Shown here: positions 1 through 6,952 of the stretch, piece by piece
Layout: the number at the start of each line of letters is the position of its first letter
Numbering within the stretch: the stretch's first letter is position 1
Source of the DNA: Flavobacteriaceae bacterium
GTDB taxonomy: Bacteria; Bacteroidota; Bacteroidia; Flavobacteriales; Flavobacteriaceae
Length of the DNA: 12,540 nucleotides
Direction of reading: 5' to 3'
Assembly: GCA_019090365.1 (NCBI GenBank)
Contig: JAHRWC010000251.1
Location: forward strand, 1 to 12,540
The notes under the pieces: model-generated
Told to the model about the DNA's origin: nothing
The model's database searches: none
The model's input: the letters and a program-made list of their open reading frames with translations, nothing else
Made by a program: the position numbers and the translations under genes

Positions 1-42
1 CTCGACTAGTCGTCGGCAGCGTCAGATGTGTATAAGAGACAG
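1..42 (+). other. Illumina Nextera adapter and index (non-genomic)
   Basis: Positions 10-23 read TCGTCGGCAGCGTC and 24-42 read AGATGTGTATAAGAGACAG, which together are the Nextera Read 1 transposase adapter ending in the 19-base Tn5 mosaic end. Positions 2-9 (TCGACTAG) sit exactly where the i5 index belongs and match, from memory, Nextera XT index S513. Position 1 (C) fits the last base of the P5 primer. This is untrimmed library sequence fused to the contig end, so genomic sequence starts at about base 43. Translating the mosaic end gives the artefactual peptide MCIRDS at the head of the first reading frame. Confidence 0.97.
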
Positions 43-43
43 C

Positions 44-1549
44 TCTCAAATAGCATTAAGAGAAAATCAGAACGAAGTTGCTGAAAACCTATTAAAATTA
101 TTCACAAAGAAAAATGATTCTTTACATCATATCTATTTAAGTACTATTTCAAAAAGTGTTGAAGAAGAATCAAAAGTGGGCGATTTAAATGAAATTATTG
201 CGAATCAACAAGATGATATTGAAAAGCAACAAAAATCGATTAACCTTGGTAAAACCACAACAGGACTAAGTATTGCTTTAATTATTATTCTTTCATTACT
301 TGCTCTTTCCCTATTTAAAAATAATAATCTACGTGCAAAAGCAAATGATTTATTAAAAGATAGAACTGTAGAACTTACCTTATCTAAAGAGAAAGCAGAA
401 AGAGCCTCATTAGCAAAAGCACAATTCCTTTCTACAATTACACACGAGTTAAGAACTCCTTTATATGCTGTAACTGGTTTAACTCATTTATTATTAGAAG
501 AAGATCCGAAACCCACTCAAAAGGAACACTTAAATTCATTAAAATTTTCTGGAGAATATTTACTTTCTTTAATAAATAACATATTAGATTTAAATAAATT
601 AGAAGCCAATAAGGTTGAAGTTGAAAAAACTGGTTTTAGTTTAAAGAAACGAATTAATGATGTTTTAGTTGCACTTAACAGGACCGCTGAAGACAGAAAA
701 AATACTTTACAATTAGAATATGATGACACCATCCCCGAAAAACTTGTTGGTGATCCTTTAAAGCTTTCTCAAATTCTTATAAACTTAATTGGTAATTCTG
801 TTAAATTCACTCAAAATGGTGCAGTAAATGTTCGTGTTCAAAAATTAGAACAGAACAGTAAAAACGTTAAACTTCATATTGAAATTGAAGACAATGGTGT
901 AGGGATTTCTAAGAAAAAACAAAAAAGTATATTCGAAACTTTTTCACAAGGTTCATTGCAAATTAACAGGAAGTTTGGAGGTTCAGGATTAGGGCTTTCT
1001 ATTGTAAAAAACTTATTAGAGTTAATGAATAGTAAGATTCATTTAGAAAGTCAATTAGGTCAAGGTTCAAAGTTTTGGTTTGATATTTCTTTAGATGTTT
1101 CAGAAGTTCAAGATGAAGATAGTAATCCAAAAAATATCATTTATGATATTGACTATGTTGCACTTGAAAATGTATCTATTTTAGTGGTTGAAGACAACAA
1201 AATTAACCAAATGATTACCAAGAAAATTCTTGAAAAGAATAAAATGAAATGTCAAGTTGCAGACAATGGAATGGATGCAATTAAATTGGTTAAAGAAAAT
1301 AATTTTGAAGTTATCTTAATGGATATTCATATGCCAGGAATAAGTGGTATAGAAGCGACTCAACGTATCAGAGAATTTAATAAACAAATTCCTATTATTG
1401 CGTTAACGGCTGTTACGATTGATGAAAATCTAGATGATTTCTACAAAGCAGGATTTAATGAGATCATTCCAAAACCATTTAAACCTGAAGATTTCTTTGA
1501 AAAAATATACCGTACTTTAAAAAGTAGTAAGCTTCCAATAAACAATTAA
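44..1549 (+). CDS. hybrid sensor histidine kinase/response regulator, 5'-truncated
   Basis: This is a two-component hybrid kinase in the inner membrane: it autophosphorylates on His and passes phosphate to its own receiver Asp. The open frame starts at base 26, but its first six residues come from adapter, so the true N-terminus is lost at the contig end. Numbering from base 26: a coiled stretch at about 45-75, one membrane helix at about 79-97, HisKA with H-box TITHELRTPL (His140), HATPase_c with N-box LINLIGNS (Asn257), G1 DNGVGI (289-294) and G2 GGSGLGLS (318-325), then a C-terminal receiver with acidic Asp390, phosphoacceptor Asp433 (LMDIHMPG), Thr461 and Lys483 (PKPF). All catalytic residues are present. 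Many flavobacterial proteins of this build carry periplasmic TPR repeats before the helix; that part is only inferred here. Its signal and target are unknown. No separate response regulator adjoins it. Confidence 0.93.
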   Translation, partial: SQIALRENQNEVAENLLKLFTKKNDSLHHIYLSTISKSVEEESKVGDLNEIIANQQDDIEKQQKSINLGKTTTGLSIALIIILSLLALSLFKNNNLRAKANDLLKDRTVELTLSKEKAERASLAKAQFLSTITHELRTPLYAVTGLTHLLLEEDPKPTQKEHLNSLKFSGEYLLSLINNILDLNKLEANKVEVEKTGFSLKKRINDVLVALNRTAEDRKNTLQLEYDDTIPEKLVGDPLKLSQILINLIGNSVKFTQNGAVNVRVQKLEQNSKNVKLHIEIEDNGVGISKKKQKSIFETFSQGSLQINRKFGGSGLGLSIVKNLLELMNSKIHLESQLGQGSKFWFDISLDVSEVQDEDSNPKNIIYDIDYVALENVSILVVEDNKINQMITKKILEKNKMKCQVADNGMDAIKLVKENNFEVILMDIHMPGISGIEATQRIREFNKQIPIIALTAVTIDENLDDFYKAGFNEIIPKPFKPEDFFEKIYRTLKSSKLPINN

Positions 1550-2547
1550 TTTCTTATACTTTCTAATAAAGCATTTTTAAAAAACTCTTCTTGCTCATTT
1601 AAAATTACCGTTTTAATAGGCAAGTAGTAAATGGCAAATTTATTCAACTTTGGCTGAAGCCGTACAAAGTCTTTTTCGGTTGTCAAGATTATTTCTTTCT
1701 CTTTTAACTTACTAATTTCATTATCTGTGAAATTATGATGATCAGCATATTTATCATGTTCAAAATTGAAAGAATGACTATTAAGATAATCAACTAATGG
1801 TTTTGGATTTGCTATTCCAGTTACCAACGTAAAAAATTTATCTTTTAAATAAGAAATTGTATTGGTTTCAGTCACACCAAATATTGATTCATCATATCCT
1901 ATTTTTGAAAAATATATACGCTGATGTGGCTTTAGTTTTAAATTAAACTGAATTTCTTGCAACTTTGAATATGCCACTTTATCTGGGCATTTTGTTACCA
2001 CAATAAAATCGGCTCTATATGCTCCTTTTCTATACTCACGCAAATTACCTGTTGGAAGCATGTAATCTTTTATATACAAGTCATTAAATGTAGTCAACAA
2101 TATATTTGTCGAAGCTTTTACTTTTCTATGTTGAAAAGCATCATCTAATAAAACTATTTCAGCTTTACGTTTTAACTTCTCAATACCTTCTCTTCTGTCA
2201 GCACATACTGCAACAGTACAATTTGGGAAATTCTGTTTAAACTGTAAAGGCTCATCTCCAACTTCTTCAGCAGTACTTTCAAAAAGCACTTCTTTATAAC
2301 CTTTAGATTTACGCTTATAACCTCGACTTAAAACGGCTACTTGATATTCTTTTTGTAAAAAATCTAATAAAAATTCAATCATAGGAGATTTACCAGTTCC
2401 GCCCGTAGATAAGTTCCCAACACAAATAATAGGAATATCATACGACCTGCTTTCTAACCATCCATTATCAAACATGAAGTTACGAATTGCAGTAATCCAT
2501 CCATATAAAATGGAAAATGGAAAAAGGATTTTCCGAAGAATTTTCAT
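1546..2547 (-). CDS. lpxK: tetraacyldisaccharide 4'-kinase LpxK
   Basis: LpxK uses ATP to phosphorylate the 4'-position of the lipid A disaccharide precursor at the cytoplasmic face of the inner membrane, giving lipid IVA. The 333-residue product has the family's usual length. It starts with a hydrophobic membrane-associating helix (about 5-22), followed by the Walker A loop GNLSTGGTGKSP (44-55), SRGYKRK (74-80), GDEP (97-100, holding the Asp expected in the catalytic pair), the DDAFQHR segment (135-141), GIANP (244-248), DHHNF (269-273) and TTEKD (289-293). The ATG at 2547 is the first sensible start and lies directly before this helix. It is convergent with the histidine kinase, their stops sharing TTAA at 1546-1549, and divergent from the Nif3-like gene over a 43-base gap. 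The product is essential for lipopolysaccharide assembly in most Gram-negatives. Confidence 0.95.
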   Translation of the reverse strand: MKILRKILFPFSILYGWITAIRNFMFDNGWLESRSYDIPIICVGNLSTGGTGKSPMIEFLLDFLQKEYQVAVLSRGYKRKSKGYKEVLFESTAEEVGDEPLQFKQNFPNCTVAVCADRREGIEKLKRKAEIVLLDDAFQHRKVKASTNILLTTFNDLYIKDYMLPTGNLREYRKGAYRADFIVVTKCPDKVAYSKLQEIQFNLKLKPHQRIYFSKIGYDESIFGVTETNTISYLKDKFFTLVTGIANPKPLVDYLNSHSFNFEHDKYADHHNFTDNEISKLKEKEIILTTEKDFVRLQPKLNKFAIYYLPIKTVILNEQEEFFKNALLESIRN

Positions 2548-2590
2548 ATAACGAAAATATACTTTTTATCTTTACCGTAAAATCGAAATT
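2548..2590. promoter_or_regulatory. compact divergent promoter region, lpxK / Nif3-like gene
   Basis: These 43 bases must hold the promoters for lpxK leftward and for the Nif3-like gene rightward. On the plus strand TATCTTTA at 2567-2574 resembles the Bacteroidetes -7 element TAnnTTTG with the final G replaced; it lies 16 bases before the ATG. On the minus strand TATATTTT (2554-2561) is a similar near-match very close to the lpxK start, which would imply a very short leader. No convincing -33 TTG was found for either. The assignment rests mainly on gene layout. Confidence 0.35.
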
Positions 2591-3685
2591 ATGAAGATTT
2601 ATGAGCTTATACATATTTTAGAAGAATTATCCCCACTTGCTTATAGTGAAGATTTTGATAATACAGGACTTTTAGTGGGAGACAAAGACACTAATATCTC
2701 TGGAGTTCTTGTTACTCTTGATACTCTTGAAAGCGTTGTCGATGAAGCTATTACTATGAATTGTAACGTGATCGTAAGTTTTCATCCAATTGTTTTTTCA
2801 GGATTAAAAAAGATAACAGGAAAAACCTATGTGGAGCGAGTTATTTTAAAAGCAATAAAAAATGATATTGCCATTTTTTCAATGCATACAGCTCTGGATA
2901 ATTCTTGGAATGGCGTAAATGCAATGATTTGTGAAAAATTAGGATTGAGAAACAGAGAAATACTCATTCCTAAGAGCAAAACGATTTTCAAACTAACCAC
3001 TTATGTTCCACTTTCTAATGCAAATCATGTTCGTGAAGCATTATTTAAAGCTGGAGCTGGAAATATAGGAAACTATTCAAAATGTAGCTTTAATATTGAA
3101 GGTACAGGGAGTTATATGGGTAATGAAGAATCAAATCCAACAGTCGGTACAAAAGGAGAGATTCATCATGAGGAAGAAGTACAAATTGGAGTTACTTTTC
3201 AGAAACATAACAAAAATTCTATTTTAAAAGCCTTATTTAAATCACATCCATATGAAGAAGTAGCCTATGAAGTTACTTCATTAGAAAATACCAACCAACA
3301 TCTTGGAATGGGCATGATTGGAAGTCTTGAAAATGCACAAGATGATGTATTATTCCTAAAATTCTTAAAAAATACGATGAAAACAGATTGTATTCGTCAT
3401 ACCAAGCTTTTAAATAAACCGATTGAGAAAGTTGCAGTATTGGGCGGCAGTGGAAGTTTTGCAATCGAAGCTGCCAAAAGAGCTGGCGCTGATATATTTA
3501 TAAGTGCCGATTTAAAGTACCATGACTTTTTTAAAGCTGAAAATGACATAATTTTAGCAGATATTGGCCATTTTGAAAGCGAACAGTTCACAAAAGAGCT
3601 TTTAGTTTCTTTCCTTAACAAAAAAATTAGTAATTTTGCAGTCGTTTTATCACAAATAAACACCAATCCTATTATCTATTATTAG
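2591..3685 (+). CDS. Nif3-like dinuclear metal center protein
   Basis: Member of the widespread Nif3/YbgI/DUF34 family, which forms hexameric rings with a two-metal site in each subunit; its biochemical role is still unsettled. At 364 residues it is the long form, with a PII/CutA-like insert between the two halves (about 125-225, containing the typical KSHPYEEVAYE). N-terminal signatures are DNTGLLVG (23-30), SFHPIVFSGLKK (63-74) and MHTALDNSWNGVN (98-110, Asp103 a likely ligand). C-terminal signatures are VLGGSGSF (283-290), ISADLKYHD (304-312) and DIGHFESEQ (324-332, His327 and Glu331 likely ligands). Where most relatives have paired histidines (HHP), this protein has Phe64-His65-Pro, so one expected ligand is missing. 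It starts 43 bases from the divergent lpxK and ends 3 bases before the coiled-coil gene, with which it should be co-transcribed. Confidence 0.92.
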   Translation: MKIYELIHILEELSPLAYSEDFDNTGLLVGDKDTNISGVLVTLDTLESVVDEAITMNCNVIVSFHPIVFSGLKKITGKTYVERVILKAIKNDIAIFSMHTALDNSWNGVNAMICEKLGLRNREILIPKSKTIFKLTTYVPLSNANHVREALFKAGAGNIGNYSKCSFNIEGTGSYMGNEESNPTVGTKGEIHHEEEVQIGVTFQKHNKNSILKALFKSHPYEEVAYEVTSLENTNQHLGMGMIGSLENAQDDVLFLKFLKNTMKTDCIRHTKLLNKPIEKVAVLGGSGSFAIEAAKRAGADIFISADLKYHDFFKAENDIILADIGHFESEQFTKELLVSFLNKKISNFAVVLSQINTNPIIYY

Positions 3686-3688
3686 AAT

Positions 3689-4468
3689 ATGGCAAAAAAA
3701 ACTGAAACAACTGTAGAAGAGAAGTTAAGAGCATTGTATGATTTACAATTAATCGATTCACGAATTGATGAAATTAGAAGCGTACGTGGTGAACTTCCAT
3801 TAGAAGTAGAAGATTTAGAAGATGAAGTTGTTGGAATGAACACACGTCTAGAAAAACTTACTGAAGGTCTTGAAGTTATCGAAAATGATATCGCTAACAA
3901 GAAAAACGAGATTGAAGAAGCAAAAAATCTTATCAAGAAATACACGAAGCAACAAGACAATGTTCGTAATAACCGTGAATACAATTCTTTAAGTAAGGAG
4001 ATTGAATTTCAAGAATTAGAAATCCAATTGAATGAAAAACACATTAAAGAATTTAAAGCTAGTATCGAACAAAAGAAAGAAGTTATAAATGAAACTAAAG
4101 ATCGTTTAAAAGGACGTGAAGATCATTTAAAACACAAACGTAGCGAGCTTGATGAAATTTTAGCTGAAACTGAAAAAGAAGAAGAAGCTTTATTTAAAAA
4201 GTCTGAATCTTTTGAAAAGAAAATTGAAGACCGTCTTATTAGTGCTTACAAACGTATTCGCACAAATGTAAAAAATGGTCTTGCAGTTGTACCGGTTGAA
4301 CGTGGTGCTTCTGGTGGGTCTTTCTTTATCATTCCTCCACAAATTCAAGTAGAGATTGCTAATCGTAAAAAAATTATTACAGATGAGCATAGTGGTCGAA
4401 TTTTAATTGACCTTGAATTAGCAAATGAAGAAAAAGAAAAAATGGAAAAATTATTTAAAAAAATATAA
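3689..4468 (+). CDS. coiled-coil protein of the CdsZ/C4 zinc ribbon family, lacking cysteines
   Basis: A 259-residue soluble protein built mostly of a long coiled coil (about 40-180, rich in Glu and Lys), followed by a small C-terminal module (about 200-242). This layout and the segments IPPQIQVEI and SGRILIDLEL match the family annotated as C4-type zinc ribbon or 'zinc ribbon domain regulatory protein CdsZ' (Chlamydia CT398). In typical members the module binds zinc through two CxxC pairs (CGGC before IPPQ and CxxCGR). Here the aligned positions are Ser208/Ser211 and Asp232/Ser235, and the whole protein contains no cysteine, so it cannot bind zinc in the usual way. The ATG follows the Nif3-like stop by 3 bases, a linkage common in Bacteroidetes. 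A strong terminator follows. The molecular function is not known; a scaffolding or regulatory role is only a guess. Confidence 0.85.
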   Translation: MAKKTETTVEEKLRALYDLQLIDSRIDEIRSVRGELPLEVEDLEDEVVGMNTRLEKLTEGLEVIENDIANKKNEIEEAKNLIKKYTKQQDNVRNNREYNSLSKEIEFQELEIQLNEKHIKEFKASIEQKKEVINETKDRLKGREDHLKHKRSELDEILAETEKEEEALFKKSESFEKKIEDRLISAYKRIRTNVKNGLAVVPVERGASGGSFFIIPPQIQVEIANRKKIITDEHSGRILIDLELANEEKEKMEKLFKKI

Positions 4469-4489
4469 TTTCATTTAAACCTTATATTT

Positions 4490-4520
4490 AAAGCCTTTAC
4501 AAATTGTAAAGGCTTTTTTT
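4490..4520 (+). terminator. intrinsic terminator after the Nif3-like/coiled-coil pair
   Basis: A perfect 11-base-pair stem, AAAGCCTTTAC at 4490-4500 and GTAAAGGCTTT at 4506-4516, closes a 5-base loop (AAATT) and runs into seven consecutive T (4514-4520). This is a textbook rho-independent terminator for rightward transcription. It lies 21 bases after the coiled-coil gene's stop and separates that operon from msrA. Confidence 0.93.
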
Positions 4521-4575
4521 ATATCTTTCAGAAAGGAATAAAAAAGATTGTCGACTGATTCAAAAAATATATACC

Positions 4576-5259
4576 ATGAAAAAATATTCAATCTTGCTAT
4601 TTGTTGCTTCTCTCTTTATAATTCAAAGTGCTTGTCATTCTTCAAACAAGAAAAACAAAGAAATAGAAGCAAAAGTTCAACAAGAACAATCACCTGAGAT
4701 TGTAGTAAGTCAAGACGGATTTGAACGTGCATATTTTGCAAGTGGTTGTTTTTGGTGTGTTGAAGCTGTATATGAAAGTGTAAATGGTGTACAAGAATCG
4801 ATTTCAGGTTATAGCGGCGGACATACAGACAACCCAACGTACGAACTAAGCAACACTGGGTTGACAGGACATGCCGAAGCTGTTGAAATTATCTACGACC
4901 CTTCAATAATCAGCTTCAGTCAATTAGTGGATGTATATTTTGGTTCTCAAAATGTAGCGCAAGTGAATGGTCAAGGTCCCGACAATGGATCTCAATATCG
5001 TTCTATAATTTTTTATCAGAATAAAGAACAGAAAAAAATAATTAAAGAAAAGGTAAAGACATTAGAGTCTAAATATGGAAAAGGGAAAGTTGCGGCACAA
5101 ATATTACCTTTTCAAAAATTTTGGTTAGCTGAAGACTATCATCAAGATTATGAAAAACTACATCCTAATCATCCTTATATTCAACGAATTTCAATACCAA
5201 GACTGAATCGTTTCAAAAATAAATTTCCTGAATTATTGAAAGAAAATTTAGAACATTAA
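4576..5259 (+). CDS. msrA: peptide-methionine (S)-S-oxide reductase MsrA, exported
   Basis: MsrA reduces methionine-S-sulfoxide in proteins back to methionine. The catalytic core begins at about residue 52 with ASGCFWCVE (nucleophile Cys58), then GYSGG (78-82), GHAEAV (98-103), DNGSQYRS (136-143) and the FWLAEDYHQDY segment (182-192). The first 20 residues form a hydrophobic signal peptide ending in IQSAC. Cys20 suggests a lipoprotein, although Gln at -3 is atypical, so simple periplasmic release is possible; either way it should repair envelope proteins. The only core cysteines are Cys58 and Cys61, so Cys61 must resolve the disulfide, as in MsrAs without C-terminal cysteines. No msrB or thioredoxin-like gene adjoins it. 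It has its own transcription unit after the terminator at 4490-4520 and converges on the methyltransferase gene with a 4-base gap. Confidence 0.94.
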   Translation: MKKYSILLFVASLFIIQSACHSSNKKNKEIEAKVQQEQSPEIVVSQDGFERAYFASGCFWCVEAVYESVNGVQESISGYSGGHTDNPTYELSNTGLTGHAEAVEIIYDPSIISFSQLVDVYFGSQNVAQVNGQGPDNGSQYRSIIFYQNKEQKKIIKEKVKTLESKYGKGKVAAQILPFQKFWLAEDYHQDYEKLHPNHPYIQRISIPRLNRFKNKFPELLKENLEH

Positions 5260-5263
5260 AACG

Positions 5264-6061
5264 CTACTTTTTTGTTGCTTTTATTTCAAATAATAATGGG
5301 AATAATTTTTTAGGCAATTCGAAATAGCCATTTAATTGTTGTTCTAAATCTGGAAAAATATTATATGGTGAAGCATCATGTTCATTTAAAAACTCTATTT
5401 CTAAACCTTCATTAACAAGAACATTAACTATTTCACCTAAGCTGTGATTCCATCCAAATTCTTTTGAAACCATTTCTGAATTTGGCTCAGCATATGTTCC
5501 TGTATATTCTTCAAAAATAACTTCTTTTTGATGGTAACCATAGCGTAATTTAGGTGGATTCACAGTATAATCAAACATCCAAACTATAGGATGAAATTCA
5601 ACAATATAAAAAGTTCCACCTGGCTTCAATCGTTCAGCTATCATTTTAGCCCAAGGTTGTAAATCGGGCAACCATCCAATGACACCATAACTTGTAAAGA
5701 CAACATCAAATTTCTCTGTAATATGTTTTGATGTATCTAAAACATTACAACAAACAAAAGAAGCATCAAGTTTTAATTCCTCGTTTAATTCTTTTGCCAA
5801 CTTAATCCCTTTTTCTGAAATATCAATTCCTGTGCATTTCGCTCCCATCCTACTCCAACTCAACGTATCCTGTCCAAAATGACATTGTAAATGAAGTAAA
5901 GATTTTCCTTTCACATCTCCCAAAGCTTCTAATTCATAAGTGTGTAAAGAAGAGTCACCCTTTTTAAAACGATCCATACTATAAAATTCACTCGCTGCAT
6001 GAACGGCTACTTTTTTATTCCAAGTTTCTCTGTTGGTATTAAATTCTTTGTGAAATTCCAT
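5264..6061 (-). CDS. class I SAM-dependent methyltransferase
   Basis: A cytoplasmic Rossmann-fold methyltransferase of 265 residues; the substrate cannot be told. Counting from the ATG at 6061, the SAM-binding region is SLLHLQCHFGQDTLSW (54-69), followed by GIDIS (78-82) with acidic Asp80, likely to contact the SAM ribose. The FDVVFTSYGVIGWLPDL stretch (118-134) and RLKPGGTFYIVEFHP (144-158) are the usual motifs IV-VI. Motif I lacks the classical GxGxG and has the LQCHFGQD form seen in one common subfamily of generic methyltransferases. An in-frame TTG three bases upstream (6064) is less likely than the ATG as the start. The gene converges on msrA and is divergent from the lipoprotein gene at 6187, so it is probably transcribed alone. 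Confidence 0.85.
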   Translation of the reverse strand: MEFHKEFNTNRETWNKKVAVHAASEFYSMDRFKKGDSSLHTYELEALGDVKGKSLLHLQCHFGQDTLSWSRMGAKCTGIDISEKGIKLAKELNEELKLDASFVCCNVLDTSKHITEKFDVVFTSYGVIGWLPDLQPWAKMIAERLKPGGTFYIVEFHPIVWMFDYTVNPPKLRYGYHQKEVIFEEYTGTYAEPNSEMVSKEFGWNHSLGEIVNVLVNEGLEIEFLNEHDASPYNIFPDLEQQLNGYFELPKKLFPLLFEIKATKK

Positions 6062-6186
6062 CAATTAAATTTTTAATAAATATAATTCAAATCATAAATC
6101 TATAAGAGAAAAAAATAGATTGTTTATTTTTACTGAATACATTATTCTAAAATAATAAAACTCGTTTTGTTTATTAAACCATTTAT
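6062..6186. promoter_or_regulatory. divergent intergenic region, longest gap in the window
   Basis: This very AT-rich 125-base region must contain the start signals for the methyltransferase (leftward) and the lipoprotein gene (rightward), since those genes diverge here. TATTTTTA at 6125-6132 is a near-match to the Bacteroidetes -7 element (TAnnTTTG) for rightward transcription, but the final G is absent and the distance to the ATG is over 50 bases. I see no convincing full promoter, operator, small gene or RNA in it. Confidence 0.3.
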
Positions 6187-6879
6187 ATGAAATATTTCAC
6201 AGTCCTTTCCTTATGTTTTTTATTGCTTGTTAGTTGTAATAATTCGAAAACAAATAAATCCGTAGATAAAAAAGATGATGCATCTGAAGTAATAGAAAAT
6301 CTTTCTACTCCACAAAAAATTGCAAATGCAAATGGATTGGATTCTTGGCAAGATATCAATGAGATTCATTTTACGTTTAATGTAGATCGAACCGATTTTC
6401 ATATGGAACGTTCATGGGTTTGGAAACCTAAAAGTGATATCATAAAATTCACAGATGAAAAAGATACCATTCAATATTCACAAACAAAATTAGATTCACT
6501 TATTACTCCTATAGATGCTAAATTTGTTAATGACAAGTATTGGTTGCTTGCTCCTTTAAATTTGGTTTGGGATAAGAAAAATTATACTTTTTCTGAAGAA
6601 AAAAACAGCATAGCACCTATTTCAAAAGATAGATTAAATAAACTTACAATTGTGTATAAAGATGAAGGCGGTTATACACCTGGAGATGCATATGATTTTT
6701 ATTTCAATGAGGATTACCTCATAAAAGAATGGGTTTTTAGGCAAAAAAACAACCCTGTTCCATCCTTAACTTCTTCATGGGAAAATCACGAACTTTATAA
6801 TGGTCTTAATATCGCTAAAGATCATGTAACAGATGATGAAAGTTTAAAAATTTATTTTACCAAAATCAAAGTGAAATAA
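6187..6879 (+). CDS. lipoprotein of unknown function, flavobacterial type
   Basis: A 230-residue protein with a clear lipoprotein signal peptide: MKYFTVLSL then the lipobox LLVSC with Cys17 as the lipidated residue. It should be anchored in the cell envelope. A short polar linker (18-40) follows, then a mature domain with several alternating, beta-strand-like segments rich in aromatic residues: EIHFTFNVDR (59-68), ERSWVWKPKS, KYWLLAPLNLVWD, LTIVYKDEGGYTPGDAYDFYFNEDYLIKEWVFR and the C-terminal LKIYFTKIKV. I do not recognise an enzyme motif. The sequence resembles conserved hypothetical lipoproteins of flavobacteria, and a LolA-like open beta sheet that holds a lipid is conceivable, but that is speculation. 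It precedes kynU by 73 bases, and a separate promoter candidate lies between, so it is probably not part of the kynurenine operon. Confidence 0.8.
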   Translation: MKYFTVLSLCFLLLVSCNNSKTNKSVDKKDDASEVIENLSTPQKIANANGLDSWQDINEIHFTFNVDRTDFHMERSWVWKPKSDIIKFTDEKDTIQYSQTKLDSLITPIDAKFVNDKYWLLAPLNLVWDKKNYTFSEEKNSIAPISKDRLNKLTIVYKDEGGYTPGDAYDFYFNEDYLIKEWVFRQKNNPVPSLTSSWENHELYNGLNIAKDHVTDDESLKIYFTKIKVK

Positions 6880-6918
6880 TAAAACAAGTTCAATTAAATC
6901 GTATCAATTTATTATTCT

Positions 6919-6926
6919 TATTTTTG
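6919..6926 (+). promoter_or_regulatory. candidate -7 promoter element of the kynurenine operon
   Basis: TATTTTTG is an exact match to the Bacteroidetes sigma-A -7 consensus TAnnTTTG. It lies in the gap between the lipoprotein gene and kynU, 26 bases before the kynU ATG, which would give a leader of roughly 20 bases. No clear TTG -33 element stands at the expected distance upstream (about 6895-6900), so the promoter may be weak or activator-dependent. No operator is evident. Confidence 0.45.
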
Positions 6927-6952
6927 TTTGAAGTCAAAAACTTTCCGATTAC

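Noticed and set aside
26..43. Apparent start codon of the histidine kinase (MCIRDS)
   Set aside because: The ATG is inside the Tn5 mosaic end of the sequencing adapter, so these six codons are not genomic.
3682..3984. 100-residue minus-strand open frame opposite the coiled-coil gene
   Set aside because: Its Ser/Phe-rich composition is the antisense reflection of Glu/Lys coiled-coil codons, not a real protein.
4523..4535. Short CTTTC-A-GAAAG inverted repeat before msrA
   Set aside because: A five-base stem with a one-base loop cannot form a stable hairpin, and it has no further support as an operator.
6062..6064. TTG as the start of the methyltransferase
   Set aside because: An ATG follows immediately (6061), and the extra residue adds nothing; ATG is the more likely start.
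6141..6156. ATTATTCTAAAATAAT, an imperfect palindrome upstream of the lipoprotein gene
   Set aside because: It has mismatches and consists almost only of A and T in a very AT-rich region; such palindromes are expected by chance. No second copy was seen.
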